A stretch of DNA of 64,000 nt from a bacterium (GCA_030429585.1 JAUIEU010000001.1:124001-188000), one strand, 5' to 3'. Counted from the stretch's first letter, positions 1 through 8,858 are shown. Translations and numbers: made by a program. The notes: generated by a model from the letters alone, not told the origin.

Positions 1-841
1 CCATAAAGTGATGATTGGGCGCACTATTCGGGTTTAGCCACTGGGCCGTATTAAGGGTTTGTAGGGCTTTGGTGTAGTCTCGGTTAGCGGCATAGGCGCG
101 GCCTAATTGGGTGTAGGCGTGGGCATTTTTACTATTGCGTTGGGTAGCTTGCTCTAATAGTTCAATGGCGTGTTGTATATCGCCGTCATCAATCAGCATT
201 TCGCCAACCAAGGTAAGTACCCCACTGCTGTTTGGGGCCATGGCGTAGGCATTGGCGGCGTATTCCTGGGCATCGGGGGTGCGGCTCAGTAATTCGTGGT
301 ACAAGCGGGCGAGCGTAATGTTGGCATCCACATAGGTGGGTTGTAGGCGCAGGGCGGTCATGGCATGTTGCACCGCATCTGCCAGCATGGCGTTATGCTG
401 GGTGCGAATCTCGCCGTTACTGCTGGTGGTTCGGTAATAGGTCACCAAGGCTAAGCCGTGGTGGGCCCCCGCGTTGTTGGGGTTTTGTTGGAGGAGTTGC
501 TTAAACCGGGCTTCAGCGGCATCCAGTTTGTATTGGCGCACCATGGTTTCGGCGTGTCGGGTGGGGCTATCGCTCGGGCGGTAGGTGGGGCCGTGGGTCT
601 CTGGTGATACTCGCCCAGCGTTATACCAGGCGGTAGTCTGTTGTAGGTGGCCTTTAAGGGCGGTATCGCTTTTGCTGTAGCTGGGTTGGTGGATGTTGAC
701 AGGTTGCCCACCAAAGCCATCGTCTAACAAGGTTTTGGGTGTTTGCGAATGGCCCATCGTGGGTAAGCTGCTGAGCCCAAGCCCTATGGCAACTAAACTG
801 GTTATTAATAAACGATGGTAAAACGGATGATGGCATAGCAT
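1..841 (-). CDS. TPR-repeat secreted protein, C-terminus outside window
   Basis: The frame is open from an ATG at 841 to the window edge, giving 280 residues without a stop. Residues 1-32 look like a signal peptide (basic start, then a hydrophobic stretch rich in Leu, Ile and Gly). From about residue 90 there are TPR-like helices, with motifs such as NPNNAGAHHGLAL and NAHAYTQLGRAYAANRDY about 34 residues apart. TPR proteins of this type are scaffolds, here probably in the envelope. No partner can be named. It is convergent with nothing and lies downstream (on the same strand) of the transporter at 984-2849. The call as a TPR protein is firm; the role is unknown. Confidence 0.75.
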   Translation of the reverse strand, partial: MLCHHPFYHRLLITSLVAIGLGLSSLPTMGHSQTPKTLLDDGFGGQPVNIHQPSYSKSDTALKGHLQQTTAWYNAGRVSPETHGPTYRPSDSPTRHAETMVRQYKLDAAEARFKQLLQQNPNNAGAHHGLALVTYYRTTSSNGEIRTQHNAMLADAVQHAMTALRLQPTYVDANITLARLYHELLSRTPDAQEYAANAYAMAPNSSGVLTLVGEMLIDDGDIQHAIELLEQATQRNSKNAHAYTQLGRAYAANRDYTKALQTLNTAQWLNPNSAPNHHFM

Positions 842-983
842 ACCGATGGAATCCCCTGATAATAATGGCTGTGCGGCATACCGAACAACGAGGCATGCAA
901 AAATTGATACGTATAAAACGTATCGACTAAATAATGCCGATATAAATGGCCGCTATGTGGCATTGTTACGGGTTGTTACAGCG

Positions 984-2849
984 TTACTCTTTTAGGTAAT
1001 AGCGGATGGAAGTGACCACTTTCCCTTTTTTCATGCGGAGTAGGGTTTTAATCATTAGGCTGGTTTGGTTATGCAACAGGTTATGCCACCATTTTTTAGT
1101 CACAAATTCTGGAATAATTACCGTCACAATATCGTGGTCGTAGCGGTCTTCTACTTCGTCCACATAATCTAAAATAGGGGTCACCAAACTGCGGTAGGGC
1201 GATTTAAGAATCGTAAGCGGTATCCCGCAACCCCATTCATCCCAGTGGTCTCTTAGGTTTTGGGTGGAGCGCTTGTTCAGCTCCACATGCACCGCTTCTA
1301 CATGGTGGCCAATGGATTTGGCATATTCCAGCGCCGGAATGGTACCGCTATTAAGCGATGACACCAGTACCAAAACAGTATGTTCAAAGGGCGTGGGGCA
1401 GTAGTCACTTTCTGTCGGTAGGGCCAGTTGGCGGCCAATAGATTGGTAGTGGTTGTTAATACTGCGGAAAATCCAAATGAGAATAGGAATGGCCACCAGC
1501 ACAATCCACGCACCAGCAGTAAACTTCTCAATCGTCAAAATAATGGTCACAATGCCGGTCGTCATAGCGCCAATAAAGTTAATCACCAAGCCCTGTTTCC
1601 AGCCCTTATGCTTATCTTGGTAATGCACCAATACCATGCCCGCTTGGGCTAAGGTAAAGGAAAGAAACACCCCAACGGCGTATAGCGGAATTAGGGCGTG
1701 GGTATCTGCCTGATACACCCAAACCAAGAGAATGGATAGGACGCCTAAAATGAAGATACCGTTGCTGAAGACGAGTTTATCGCCAAGGCCCATGAGCTGG
1801 CGGGGTAAAAACCCGTCGTGGGCAAGGATGTTGGCCAAGTGGGGGAAGCCGCTAAAGCTGGTATTTGCGGCCAGCACCAAAATAATGGTGGTTGCGGCCT
1901 GGAACACATAAAACAGGGGGCTGCCTGGGCCAAATACTTGCCCGGCTACCAGCGAAATAACGGTTTTGTGATGATCCGGCTGAATATGCAGGTGATAGGC
2001 TAAAAAGGTCATGCTGATAAAGATGGTGCCTAGAATGCAACCCATAATCACCAGTGTGCGATTAGCGTTTACGTCGCTGGGTTCTTTAAATACTTTTACC
2101 CCGTCACTAATGGCTTCAATCCCGGTTAGGGCCGCACACCCATGAGAAAACCCTTTAAGGGCGGCTAAAAATAGCGCAGCGCCAAAAATGCTTTGGGTTT
2201 CGGGGTCAACGGGCAGGGCGGTGGCTACTTCTGGTAATGGGGTCACTTGGCCAGAGAAAATTTGCCACATCCCCATCACAATTAGGGTGGCCATGGAGGC
2301 AATAAAAAAGTATGCCGGGAACGCCAGCGCCTTGCCGGATTCTTTGGTGCCGCGCAGGTTAATAAAGGTCATCAAAGCAATAAGGCCAAGGGCAATGGGT
2401 AGGCGACTTTCGTAGGTTAGGCCGGGCAAACCCGCGCTGGTAATGGCGGCCACACCAGCACTGACGCTTACTGCCACGGTTAGTACATAATCAATCAGCA
2501 ACGCGCCACCGGCAATTTGGCAGGCCAGCGGGCCAAGGCGTTCTTTGCTTACTTCGTACGTGCCGCCGCCTTGGGGGAAGGCGGTAATAACTTGGCGGTA
2601 ACTAATCACCACAATGGCCATGAGCAGTGCAATGGCAATGGCAATGGGTAACGAGAGCAAGTTGGCTTGTAGCGCGTAGCTAGTGCCCACCACGGCTAGC
2701 AAAATTTCTTCGGTGGCGTAGGCGGTAGAGGATAAGGCATCGGAGGCAAACACCGCCAAGGCAATGGGAATGGATAGGCGTTCGCCTTCTTCTAAGTGGC
2801 TGGCAATAGGGTCGCCTATGATAAAGCGCTTAATTTTAGAAAAAACCAT
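984..2849 (-). CDS. kimA: APC-superfamily potassium importer, KimA/YdaO type
   Basis: The 621-residue product has about twelve hydrophobic segments between residues 25 and 480, then a soluble C-terminal domain of about 130 residues. The N-terminus (IKRFIIGDP, then FASDALSSTAYATEEIL) matches the start of Bacillus KimA, a proton-coupled high-affinity potassium importer, in both wording and total length (607 in Bacillus). In Bacillus the C-terminal domain binds c-di-AMP; whether this one does cannot be read from the sequence. No ribosome-binding site is obvious before the ATG. The alternative is a generic amino-acid permease of the same superfamily. No c-di-AMP riboswitch is visible upstream. 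Confidence 0.75.
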   Translation of the reverse strand: MVFSKIKRFIIGDPIASHLEEGERLSIPIALAVFASDALSSTAYATEEILLAVVGTSYALQANLLSLPIAIAIALLMAIVVISYRQVITAFPQGGGTYEVSKERLGPLACQIAGGALLIDYVLTVAVSVSAGVAAITSAGLPGLTYESRLPIALGLIALMTFINLRGTKESGKALAFPAYFFIASMATLIVMGMWQIFSGQVTPLPEVATALPVDPETQSIFGAALFLAALKGFSHGCAALTGIEAISDGVKVFKEPSDVNANRTLVIMGCILGTIFISMTFLAYHLHIQPDHHKTVISLVAGQVFGPGSPLFYVFQAATTIILVLAANTSFSGFPHLANILAHDGFLPRQLMGLGDKLVFSNGIFILGVLSILLVWVYQADTHALIPLYAVGVFLSFTLAQAGMVLVHYQDKHKGWKQGLVINFIGAMTTGIVTIILTIEKFTAGAWIVLVAIPILIWIFRSINNHYQSIGRQLALPTESDYCPTPFEHTVLVLVSSLNSGTIPALEYAKSIGHHVEAVHVELNKRSTQNLRDHWDEWGCGIPLTILKSPYRSLVTPILDYVDEVEDRYDHDIVTVIIPEFVTKKWWHNLLHNQTSLMIKTLLRMKKGKVVTSIRYYLKE

Positions 2850-2984
2850 GGTGCAGGATAGTTCTCGTGTTGGTGGCTGAAGATGAATAAAAATAAGTGT
2901 TACGGTTATACCCCAGCCGCACCGTTAGGGCCAGCGGATACACCGGCAGGGTTTTTAGAGGAGGCCAAAACACCGCCGCCCCCG

Positions 2985-2990
2985 TATACT
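2985..2990 (+). promoter_or_regulatory. Minus-10 box TATACT, possible leaderless start
   Basis: TATACT ends seven bases before the ATG at 2998, so transcription would start at or next to the start codon. No Shine-Dalgarno sequence precedes that ATG. No good -35 box is seen. Confidence 0.35.
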
Positions 2991-2997
2991 AGCTTGT

Positions 2998-3549
2998 ATG
3001 GATTACTTTGCCCCGGTACAAAACGTATACCAACAGCTAGATGCCCAAGTGGCCCAGCTGACAGACAAGTATGCTCAGCATATGGAGTGTAAAAAGGGGT
3101 GCTCGGCGTGTTGTATTAATGGGTTTCGTATCCGTTTTGCGGAAGCCTTGGTGCTGTTTAGCCAATTAGTTCAACTGCCGCAGCAGGAGTGGGATGCCTT
3201 GCTTGCCAAAGCCCAGGCCATGCCTGCCGTGGCTCCCTGCTTATTACTGGATGAGGCTGGGGCCTGTACTGCTTATACAGTGCGCCCGAGTTTGTGCCGT
3301 GCCTTTGGGGTGCTGGTAAAGCGGGGCGATGATGTGGCTACCTGTGATCTGAACTTTAACGAGTTTTCGTCGGATAGGGGGACATTAACTGTGTTGGATG
3401 TAGACCCCTTTTATGCGGCCTTGGAAGACTTTAGCGCCCAGTATTGGCAGGCCTTGCGCGCTGGCGATGCAACCTTGCCCGAAACCCCACCTCATTGGTC
3501 TATCCCAGAATGGTTGGTGTGGTGGAATGAGACGCAGTTAAAATCATAA
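2998..3549 (+). CDS. YkgJ-family cysteine cluster protein
   Basis: The 183-residue protein carries the CxxxCxxCC cluster (CKKGCSACC, about residues 32-40) followed by further cysteines (residues around 81-83, 90, 101 and 120), the hallmark of the YkgJ/FliB-like putative zinc- or iron-chelating family (PF03692). Members are small cytosolic proteins of unclear function, sometimes linked to metal handling or protein modification. The ATG at 2998 follows directly after a TATACT box, suggesting a leaderless message. The gene is divergent from the potassium importer and ends inside a bidirectional hairpin shared with rpsU. Confidence 0.8.
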   Translation: MDYFAPVQNVYQQLDAQVAQLTDKYAQHMECKKGCSACCINGFRIRFAEALVLFSQLVQLPQQEWDALLAKAQAMPAVAPCLLLDEAGACTAYTVRPSLCRAFGVLVKRGDDVATCDLNFNEFSSDRGTLTVLDVDPFYAALEDFSAQYWQALRAGDATLPETPPHWSIPEWLVWWNETQLKS

Positions 3550-3581
3550 CCCCCCTTAACGGTAATGCTAAGAGGGGTTAT
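3546..3581. terminator. Bidirectional terminator between ykgJ and rpsU
   Basis: Inverted repeat ATAACCCC...GGGGTTAT closes a hairpin between two convergent genes. On the plus strand it is followed by a run of A after TTAT, on the minus strand by GATTTTAA, so it is a moderate terminator in both directions. It overlaps the ykgJ stop codon. Confidence 0.55.
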
Positions 3582-3600
3582 AAAAAAGGGTTGGTGGCGT

Positions 3601-3774
3601 CTAGCGGCGGCGCTTGCGAGAGGCTTCGCGCTTGCGCTTGCGTTTTTCGCAGGGTTTTTCAAACCGTTCACGGCGACGTACTTCGGAGATGATACCGGCC
3701 TTTTGCACTTTTTTCTTAAAGCGTTTTAGGGCGATGTTGATATCTTCATCAGGATCAACTTCTACATAAGACAT
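3601..3774 (-). CDS. rpsU: 30S ribosomal protein S21
   Basis: The 57-residue product begins MSYVEVDPDEDINIALKRF and ends in a strongly basic tail (KRKRKREASRKRRR), the S21 pattern of a short helix that binds the small ribosomal subunit plus an arginine-rich C-terminus. S21 takes part in mRNA selection during initiation. An ideal Shine-Dalgarno sequence (AAGGAGGTGA) lies 8 bases before the ATG. It is a stand-alone gene, divergent from trmFO and closed by the hairpin at 3546-3581. Confidence 0.93.
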   Translation of the reverse strand: MSYVEVDPDEDINIALKRFKKKVQKAGIISEVRRRERFEKPCEKRKRKREASRKRRR

Positions 3775-3887
3775 GGATTAAGGTCACCTCCTTTTAAAAA
3801 GCGTGTTGTTGCGGTTGTGTCGGGTGTAATCATATTAAACCCAAACACGTGTAAAAGTTTGGCTACTATAGCGCTAATACGGTATGC

Positions 3888-3915
3888 TTTACAACCCTTT
3901 TCCACCCTATATAAC
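3888..3915 (+). promoter_or_regulatory. Probable trmFO promoter
   Basis: TTTACA (3888-3893) and TATAAC (3910-3915) are 16 bases apart and lie about 20 bases upstream of the trmFO ATG. This is a fair sigma-70-type match. Confidence 0.45.
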
Positions 3916-3935
3916 TAAAACAGGTGAGTTTATTC

Positions 3936-5351
3936 ATGTCTCAACCGAATATTGCTGTGATTGGCGCCGGGCTTGCCGGTAGCGAAGCTGCCCTGCAACT
4001 GGCCAAACTGGGCGCCAGCGTTACTCTGTACGAAATGAAACCAAAAAAGCGCCCCCCTGCCCACCATCGGTTGGATTTTGCCGAAATTGTATGCAGCAAT
4101 AGCTTTGGTAGCCAGGGCTTAGCTACTGCCAGTGGTGTTATTAAAGAAGAAATGGCGGTAATGGGCTGCCAATTACTCGCCATTGCCCAGTCTGTAGCCG
4201 TGCCGGCGGGTAAAGCCTTGGCGGTAGACCGCGATAAATTTAGCGAAGCCGTAACGGCCACCATTAATAATCACCCTAATATTACCGTGGTTTGCGAGGA
4301 AGTGGCTGGTTTACCCCAAGAGCACAATAATACTCGCCACGATGCCACGGTGATTGCCACCGGGCCACTTACCGCCCCCGGTTTGGCAGAAACCTTGGCC
4401 AAACTGACGAATCGGGACAGATTATTTTTTTTTGATGCGGCCAGCCCTATTCTAACGAGAGAATCGGTGGATTTTAGCGTGGCGTGGGTGCAAGACCGTT
4501 ACAATGCCCAAGCCGATGCCATGGCTGACGAGGGCGATAGTTATATTAATTGTCCCTTAACCCAACAACAGTACGATGATTTGGTGGCCTTTATTTTGGC
4601 GGCGGAAAAAACTGAGCTGAAAGAGTTTGAAAAAGAGGCGGCGGGTAAAGCCACCTTTTTTGAAAGTTGCTTGCCGGTAGAAGAAATTGCCCGCCGTGGC
4701 CCCCAAACCCTGGCCTTTGGCCCAATGAAACCCGTCGGCTTGACCAACCCCCATAACCCAGACAAACGACCGTATGCGGTGGTGCAGTTGCGGCAAGATA
4801 ACGCCGAAGGCACGCTGTATAACATGGTGGGCTTTCAAACCAATATTAAGTGGGGCCCGCAAAAGCAGATGATCCAGATGATACCGGGCCTGCAAAAGGC
4901 GGATGTGGTGCGCTACGGGGTAATGCACCGAAACACTTATTTGCACAGCCCAGAGGTGCTTTCGCCCACCTTGCAGTTGAATAATCACCCCACGGTGTTG
5001 ATTGGCGGCCAGTTGACGGGTACAGAGGGTTATACCGAAAGCATTGCCACCGGCATGGTGGCGGCCCATAATGCGTATCGTGTAGCCACGGGCCAAACGC
5101 CGCTAACCTTGCCGAAAGAAAGCATGCTAGGCGCCTTGCTGGCGTATATCACACGAGAAGAAGCCAAGGGAAAGAGCTTCCAGCCGATTAATAGTAACTG
5201 GGGTATTTTGCCAAAACCCAGCAAAGCGGTGTACGGCAAGCAACTGCGGGATAAGCGCCAACGCCACGCCATACAGGCAGAAATTGCCCTAAAATCCCTT
5301 GCCGATTGGTGGCCAAACGCCACCCAGCAACCGGTGGCCCCCATGGTGTAG
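3936..5351 (+). CDS. trmFO: Folate-dependent tRNA (uracil-54-C5) methyltransferase
   Basis: TrmFO makes ribothymidine at tRNA position 54 using methylene-tetrahydrofolate and FAD. The 471-residue length fits the family. The N-terminus has the FAD-binding dinucleotide motif GAGLAGSEAA (about residue 10) followed by the family block CSNSFGS, whose Cys (residue 53) is one of the conserved cysteines. The C-terminus has the conserved GGQLTGTEGYTES block. I start at ATG 3936 rather than an in-frame GTG at 3924, because AGGTGA at 3920-3925 is well placed for the ATG. Folate-dependent TrmFO rather than SAM-dependent TrmA is typical of cyanobacteria and Firmicutes. Confidence 0.93.
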   Translation: MSQPNIAVIGAGLAGSEAALQLAKLGASVTLYEMKPKKRPPAHHRLDFAEIVCSNSFGSQGLATASGVIKEEMAVMGCQLLAIAQSVAVPAGKALAVDRDKFSEAVTATINNHPNITVVCEEVAGLPQEHNNTRHDATVIATGPLTAPGLAETLAKLTNRDRLFFFDAASPILTRESVDFSVAWVQDRYNAQADAMADEGDSYINCPLTQQQYDDLVAFILAAEKTELKEFEKEAAGKATFFESCLPVEEIARRGPQTLAFGPMKPVGLTNPHNPDKRPYAVVQLRQDNAEGTLYNMVGFQTNIKWGPQKQMIQMIPGLQKADVVRYGVMHRNTYLHSPEVLSPTLQLNNHPTVLIGGQLTGTEGYTESIATGMVAAHNAYRVATGQTPLTLPKESMLGALLAYITREEAKGKSFQPINSNWGILPKPSKAVYGKQLRDKRQRHAIQAEIALKSLADWWPNATQQPVAPMV

Positions 5352-5382
5352 GCCTTGTTTTTGTTTGACCCCACCTTGCGAC

Positions 5383-5414
5383 TTGCCTACAATAGGCAAC
5401 CTAGCGCTTTTTTT
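5383..5414 (+). terminator. Weak terminator after trmFO
   Basis: A perfect stem TTGCCTA/TAGGCAA with a three-base loop is followed, nine bases later, by seven T. The gap between stem and T run makes it imperfect. Confidence 0.35.
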
Positions 5415-5443
5415 GAAACCTATTATTTTTAAGGATTGTATCC

Positions 5444-5671
5444 ATGTCCACCATTGTTGAAATTGCCTGCGACTTAAACGAGCAAGTGGATAACCGCTAC
5501 CAGCTAGTGCTGGAAGTGAGCGAAACGGCCAAGCGCCTGCGCGATGAAGCCCGTGAGCACAGCATGGATGACCCCTTTGCCCCGGTAAGCGTCAGCACCG
5601 ATAAGGTGATTTACCAATCCATTATTATGAAGGCCAGCGAAATAGACTTGGGCGATGGCCTAATTGGCTAG
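5444..5671 (+). CDS. rpoZ: DNA-directed RNA polymerase omega subunit
   Basis: The 75-residue protein has the omega core NRYQLVLEVSETAKRLRDEA followed by a KVIYQSIIMKASEI block, matching the RpoZ pattern in which NRY/FxLV starts the first helix and the second block contacts the beta-prime C-terminus. Omega helps assemble and stabilise RNA polymerase. The start has AAGGATT 7 bases upstream. The protein is short and divergent, so a small risk remains that it is another small protein. Confidence 0.75.
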   Translation: MSTIVEIACDLNEQVDNRYQLVLEVSETAKRLRDEAREHSMDDPFAPVSVSTDKVIYQSIIMKASEIDLGDGLIG

Positions 5672-5738
5672 GGGCACCTTACAGTAGTTTTATGGCTTAA
5701 ATTATTGTAGCCCTAGTACTGACTGAATTACCTTCTTA

Positions 5739-5786
5739 CATTTTTATAAAAATGAAGCCCTGGCGATGTGTGGTTGCCAGGGCTTC
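5739..5786 (-). terminator. Strong minus-strand terminator
   Basis: An 11-bp perfect stem GAAGCCCTGGC/GCCAGGGCTTC (5754-5786) is followed on the minus strand by ATTTTTATAAAAA. It would end the transcript from the hypothetical gene at 6129-6659, leaving a 3' tail of more than 340 bases. The same strand layout, hairpin then T run then ATA, recurs at 8683-8715 and 20178-20213. Confidence 0.7.
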
Positions 5787-5929
5787 GGTGTGTGTGTGTG
5801 GAGTGTGAGAGAGTGTGTGGGTGTGGTTAAAATTAAAAAAAGGTAGGTGCTGCTTAGGGGTGGTGGCTATACCACCAGGGGAACACGCGCCGGCCAGCGT
5901 GGCCAGCCAGCACGTTACCCCCAATAGAA

Positions 5930-6110
5930 AGGGTTATATAAGTTTAAGGGTTAGGGTTTAGGCTAATAAACCGTATAAATTAAAGGTAAGTTAAGGGTTA
6001 GGTTAATGAATAAGTTGATAATAATTGAAGGATAAATTGAAAATAAGTTGAGTATAAATTAACTGTAAATTAAGCAATAAGTTGACGATAAGTTAAACGG
6101 GCGGGGCAAG
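5930..6110. repeat. AT-rich tract with degenerate ATAAGTTGA repeats
   Basis: In the 457-base gap between rpoZ and the next gene, 5930-6000 holds AAGGGTTAGGGTTTAGG-like sequence and 6009-6095 holds at least five degenerate copies of (A)ATAAGTTGA or ATAAATTGA (near 6009, 6032, 6042, 6075 and 6085). A GT-rich run follows the hairpin at 5786-5826. No open frame here looks coding. It lies in the 3' tail of the gene at 6129-6659. Confidence 0.5.
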
Positions 6111-6128
6111 TTATGGTGCATTAGCTGC

Positions 6129-6659
6129 TTAGCTAACACGTGCCAGGGTTGGCCCCAAAAGTAAGGTTTTAATACAGCGCAGTGGCGATACCACCGTGTA
6201 GTACAACCCAATCAGTAAGGTTAAGCTGCAATCCTTAAAAATAGATTTGCTTTGGGCTTGCAGGGCTTCATCACCGGCTTTTCTAAAGCTGGCCATGGCT
6301 AACCCGCTGGTTAGCATCCCAACAATACCAACGGCAATCTGTAAGGGCCCTACCATTAAGGTATCCACAGCATGTTTAATGCGGTTCGGCTTGCTGGCTC
6401 GGCCTTCTAGCGGAATACCGGCATTGGTTTCCATGGCACGGCCTTGCAAGGATTGCGCCTTGGCGTGTGCCTGGGGCCGGGTAGTATGGTTTGCTTTACC
6501 AACACCGCGGGGTGTAGCCGAGCGTGGCTGGTTATGTTGTTGGTTTTTTTGCTTTGCTTCAATTTGAGCAATTAAATCTATTTCGGTACCACCATCAAAC
6601 CGGCGTTCGGTTAGTTCGGTAGCAAGCTCATTTAAATCCACATGACGACGTTGGTGCAT
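6129..6659 (-). CDS. Hypothetical membrane protein
   Basis: I do not recognise this 176-residue protein. Residues 1-100 are polar and basic, rich in Gln, Arg and Ala, without a signal peptide. Two hydrophobic segments follow at about 101-123 and 143-168. GAGGAGATTATTAAC before the ATG gives a good ribosome-binding site. The copy of TTGTTTTTATA at 6806-6816 lies upstream in the same orientation, shared with four other accessory genes of the window. A long AT-rich 3' tail ends at the hairpin 5754-5786. The 320-base gap above it (6660-6979) holds this motif and no gene that I can support. Confidence 0.55.
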   Translation of the reverse strand: MHQRRHVDLNELATELTERRFDGGTEIDLIAQIEAKQKNQQHNQPRSATPRGVGKANHTTRPQAHAKAQSLQGRAMETNAGIPLEGRASKPNRIKHAVDTLMVGPLQIAVGIVGMLTSGLAMASFRKAGDEALQAQSKSIFKDCSLTLLIGLYYTVVSPLRCIKTLLLGPTLARVS

Positions 6660-6805
6660 GTTAATAATCTCCTCACAAGGGGTTCACACAGTAGTAACAG
6701 TAATAAATTGGGGTTGATGATAAGCAGGGTGCCCCTGCCACAAGAAAGCCAGCGCCGTTAAGAACAGCGTGTTGTTTGTTTGGGGGTTGTTGTTTATCGT
6801 GTTTG

Positions 6806-6816
6806 TATAAAAACAA
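6806..6816 (-). promoter_or_regulatory. Shared upstream motif TTGTTTTTATA, copy 1
   Basis: Exact 11-base match on the minus strand, 147 bases before the ATG of the membrane protein at 6129-6659. See the finding on this motif. Confidence 0.4.
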
Positions 6817-6979
6817 TAAATTAGGGTTTTGGTGATAGTTTGTAACGCTGTATAACAATAATGCCTAAACCCCTGTGGGCATGGGGTAATACACTATTCG
6901 GTTGACAAGCGCCCTCGCGTGGCGCAACCTAATACAAGTTGCTACGGCTGTAAATCCACGTTTTTAGGAAGGTTATTCC

Positions 6980-7534
6980 ATGCCCTTAATGCCAACCGAT
7001 GCCCCCTTGCACGATACCCGTGTATTAATTTTTGCAGGCCCAGATTTTGAAGACAGCGAGCTGATTTACCCTAAAATCCGCTTTACAGAAGCCGGCGCAG
7101 AGGTAAAGGTAGCAGGCCTTGGCGAGGCCGTCTATACTGGTAAAAAAGGCTACCCGGTTACCGTGGATGCCAATGTGGAAGAAGTGGTTGTCGGCCACTG
7201 GGATGTGGTGATTATCCCTGGCGGGTGGGCGCCGGATAAACTACGCATGAGCCAAGCGGTGCTAACGATTGTGCAAAAAGCGGTGGACGCAGGCAATGTG
7301 GTGGCAGCTATTTGCCATGGCGGCTGGGTATTGGCCAGTGCCGATGTGATTAAAGGCAAAAAAGTGACTAGTTATAAGGCCATTAAAGATGACCTGGTAA
7401 ATGCAGGCGCCCACTGGGAAGATGCCCCTGTGGTGGTGGATGATGGCATTATTACCAGTCGTACACCAGATGACCTACCTGCCTTTTGCAAAGCGATTAT
7501 TGCGGCAGCAAGCCGTGTGCCTGTCGGGGTATAG
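6980..7534 (+). CDS. DJ-1/PfpI family protein (type 1 GATase-like)
   Basis: The 184-residue protein has the DJ-1/PfpI fold signatures: an early acidic FEDSELIYP (Glu near residue 24), IIPGGWAPDKLR, and the nucleophile elbow AAICHGGW with Cys112. PfpI/YhbO-type members are reported as intracellular peptidases, chaperones or deglycases acting on glycated proteins; the exact activity is debated for the family. AGGAAGG before the ATG supports the start. It stands alone between two divergent or unrelated genes. Confidence 0.88.
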   Translation: MPLMPTDAPLHDTRVLIFAGPDFEDSELIYPKIRFTEAGAEVKVAGLGEAVYTGKKGYPVTVDANVEEVVVGHWDVVIIPGGWAPDKLRMSQAVLTIVQKAVDAGNVVAAICHGGWVLASADVIKGKKVTSYKAIKDDLVNAGAHWEDAPVVVDDGIITSRTPDDLPAFCKAIIAAASRVPVGV

Positions 7535-7669
7535 CGGTATTTTGGCGTTATTACGCCTGCGGTTAAAAATACAGTAAATGGGGATGCCACCGAAGGCCCT
7601 TCTTTAGGTACAATAGAAGGAGCCATTGTAATGTGTACCGTTATTAGGATTTGTTGAGACCCTGTTGTT

Positions 7670-8608
7670 GTGACTGCCCGACCCCCAGCTGGAACTATGC
7701 CCTACGCCGATTCCGGTGACGATCAGGCCTTTCCAGATGTGGCCACAGCTTTAAAAAATATTCGAGATCTCCCCTCCCTGCCGGTGGTTATCCAAAAGCT
7801 AATGACCATGATGCAGGATCCCCAGGTACCGGCCTCTCGGGTATCCGAGCTAATTAGCTACGATCCGGGCTTGGCGTCTCGTGTGTTGCGTATGGTTAAT
7901 TCGTCGGCTTTTGGGTTCCAACGGCAAATTACCTCTATCCAACATGGCATGATGATTTTAGGCTTTAACTCGGTGCGCGGCATTGTACTGAGTGCCAGCG
8001 TATTAAAGCTGTTTGAAGGTAAAAGCCATTCAGATGGTTTAGACCACGAAGCGTTTTGGTGGCACTCCACAGCCACGGCGGTTACCGCCAAATTGCTGGC
8101 GGAGCGTTTGCGGATGCCCCACCTGCTGGATGACGCCTTTACGGCCGGTATGCTTCACGATATGGGTAAACTGGTACTAGATGTGTACTTTAGAGACCAT
8201 TATAAGCACGTGTTGGAAGATGGGTTTAACCTGTCGCACCGGTGCCATGGTAAAGAGTTTTTCTACCGAGAAGAAGATATATTGGGTGCTACCCATACCG
8301 AAGTAGGTGCTGAACTAGGCGCCCGTTGGAAACTACCGGTACCCATACAAGAGGTTATGCGTAGCCACCATACCCCAACTGCGGCCCCCACAGAGCACCG
8401 CCCGTTGGTGATGCTGATAGCTTTGGCCAATGCCATTGCGGCTTACTTGGCTAAAGATGTACCCAGCCGGATTAAATCCTCGGTGTTGGCCACGTTGCCG
8501 GATGGGGTGTTGGATTACCTAAAGCTAGATGAAGACCAGGTAAAGGCTTTAGCCAACGAAGCAGAAGATTCTATTGAAGCGATTGGCCACCTGTTTTACG
8601 GCACCTAA
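7670..8608 (+). CDS. HDOD domain signalling protein
   Basis: The 312-residue protein contains one HDOD domain (about residues 25-225), with LPSLPVVIQKLMTMMQ and the LISYDPGLASRVLRMVNSSAFG block typical of the family, and a conserved HDMGKLV (about 165). HDOD proteins are divergent HD-superfamily proteins usually without nuclease activity that act as regulators in motility and signalling. The start is uncertain: GTG 7670 or ATG 7697, neither with a clear ribosome-binding site. There is no receiver or GGDEF domain. Confidence 0.88.
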   Translation: MTARPPAGTMPYADSGDDQAFPDVATALKNIRDLPSLPVVIQKLMTMMQDPQVPASRVSELISYDPGLASRVLRMVNSSAFGFQRQITSIQHGMMILGFNSVRGIVLSASVLKLFEGKSHSDGLDHEAFWWHSTATAVTAKLLAERLRMPHLLDDAFTAGMLHDMGKLVLDVYFRDHYKHVLEDGFNLSHRCHGKEFFYREEDILGATHTEVGAELGARWKLPVPIQEVMRSHHTPTAAPTEHRPLVMLIALANAIAAYLAKDVPSRIKSSVLATLPDGVLDYLKLDEDQVKALANEAEDSIEAIGHLFYGT

Positions 8609-8682
8609 TAAGCACTCTTAAAATTTATAGTCCCTAGCACATTCTAAGAGTACCTTACTAAAGTAGTTAGCCGGATGTTTAT

Positions 8683-8715
8683 AAAAAAACCTGCCAGGTG
8701 ATGTGCGCTGGCAGG
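8683..8715 (-). terminator. Terminator of the 602-residue hypothetical gene
   Basis: Stem CCTGCCAG/CTGGCAGG (8690-8715) followed on the minus strand by seven T and ATAAAC. A second small perfect stem GTGCCA/TGGCAC lies at 8737-8752. Confidence 0.65.
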
Positions 8716-8858
8716 GGGTAGTGTCTCTCTCTCTTTGTGCCATCCGTGGCACACTAGTGGCGTTTCTCAGGCGCCGCTAGCACATTCCGTTGGGGTGTGT
8801 CTGTTGTGTAATTAGTGGGTACTAACTACGGAAAAACGGGGAAAATTTGTAGAATCTG

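Noticed and set aside
2850-2997. c-di-AMP (ydaO-type) riboswitch before the potassium importer
   Set aside because: The 148-base region between the divergent genes is too short and shows no matching conserved blocks.
2883-3092. 69-codon plus-strand frame before ykgJ
   Set aside because: It runs through the ykgJ start in another frame, has no family features and its codon use looks like a shadow.
5736-5924. 62-codon minus-strand frame between rpoZ and the membrane protein
   Set aside because: It reads through the terminator stem and a GT-rich run (His/Thr repeats); no start signal.
6902-6935. TTGACA and TAATAC upstream of the DJ-1/PfpI gene
   Set aside because: The spacing is 22 bases, too long for a sigma-70 promoter.
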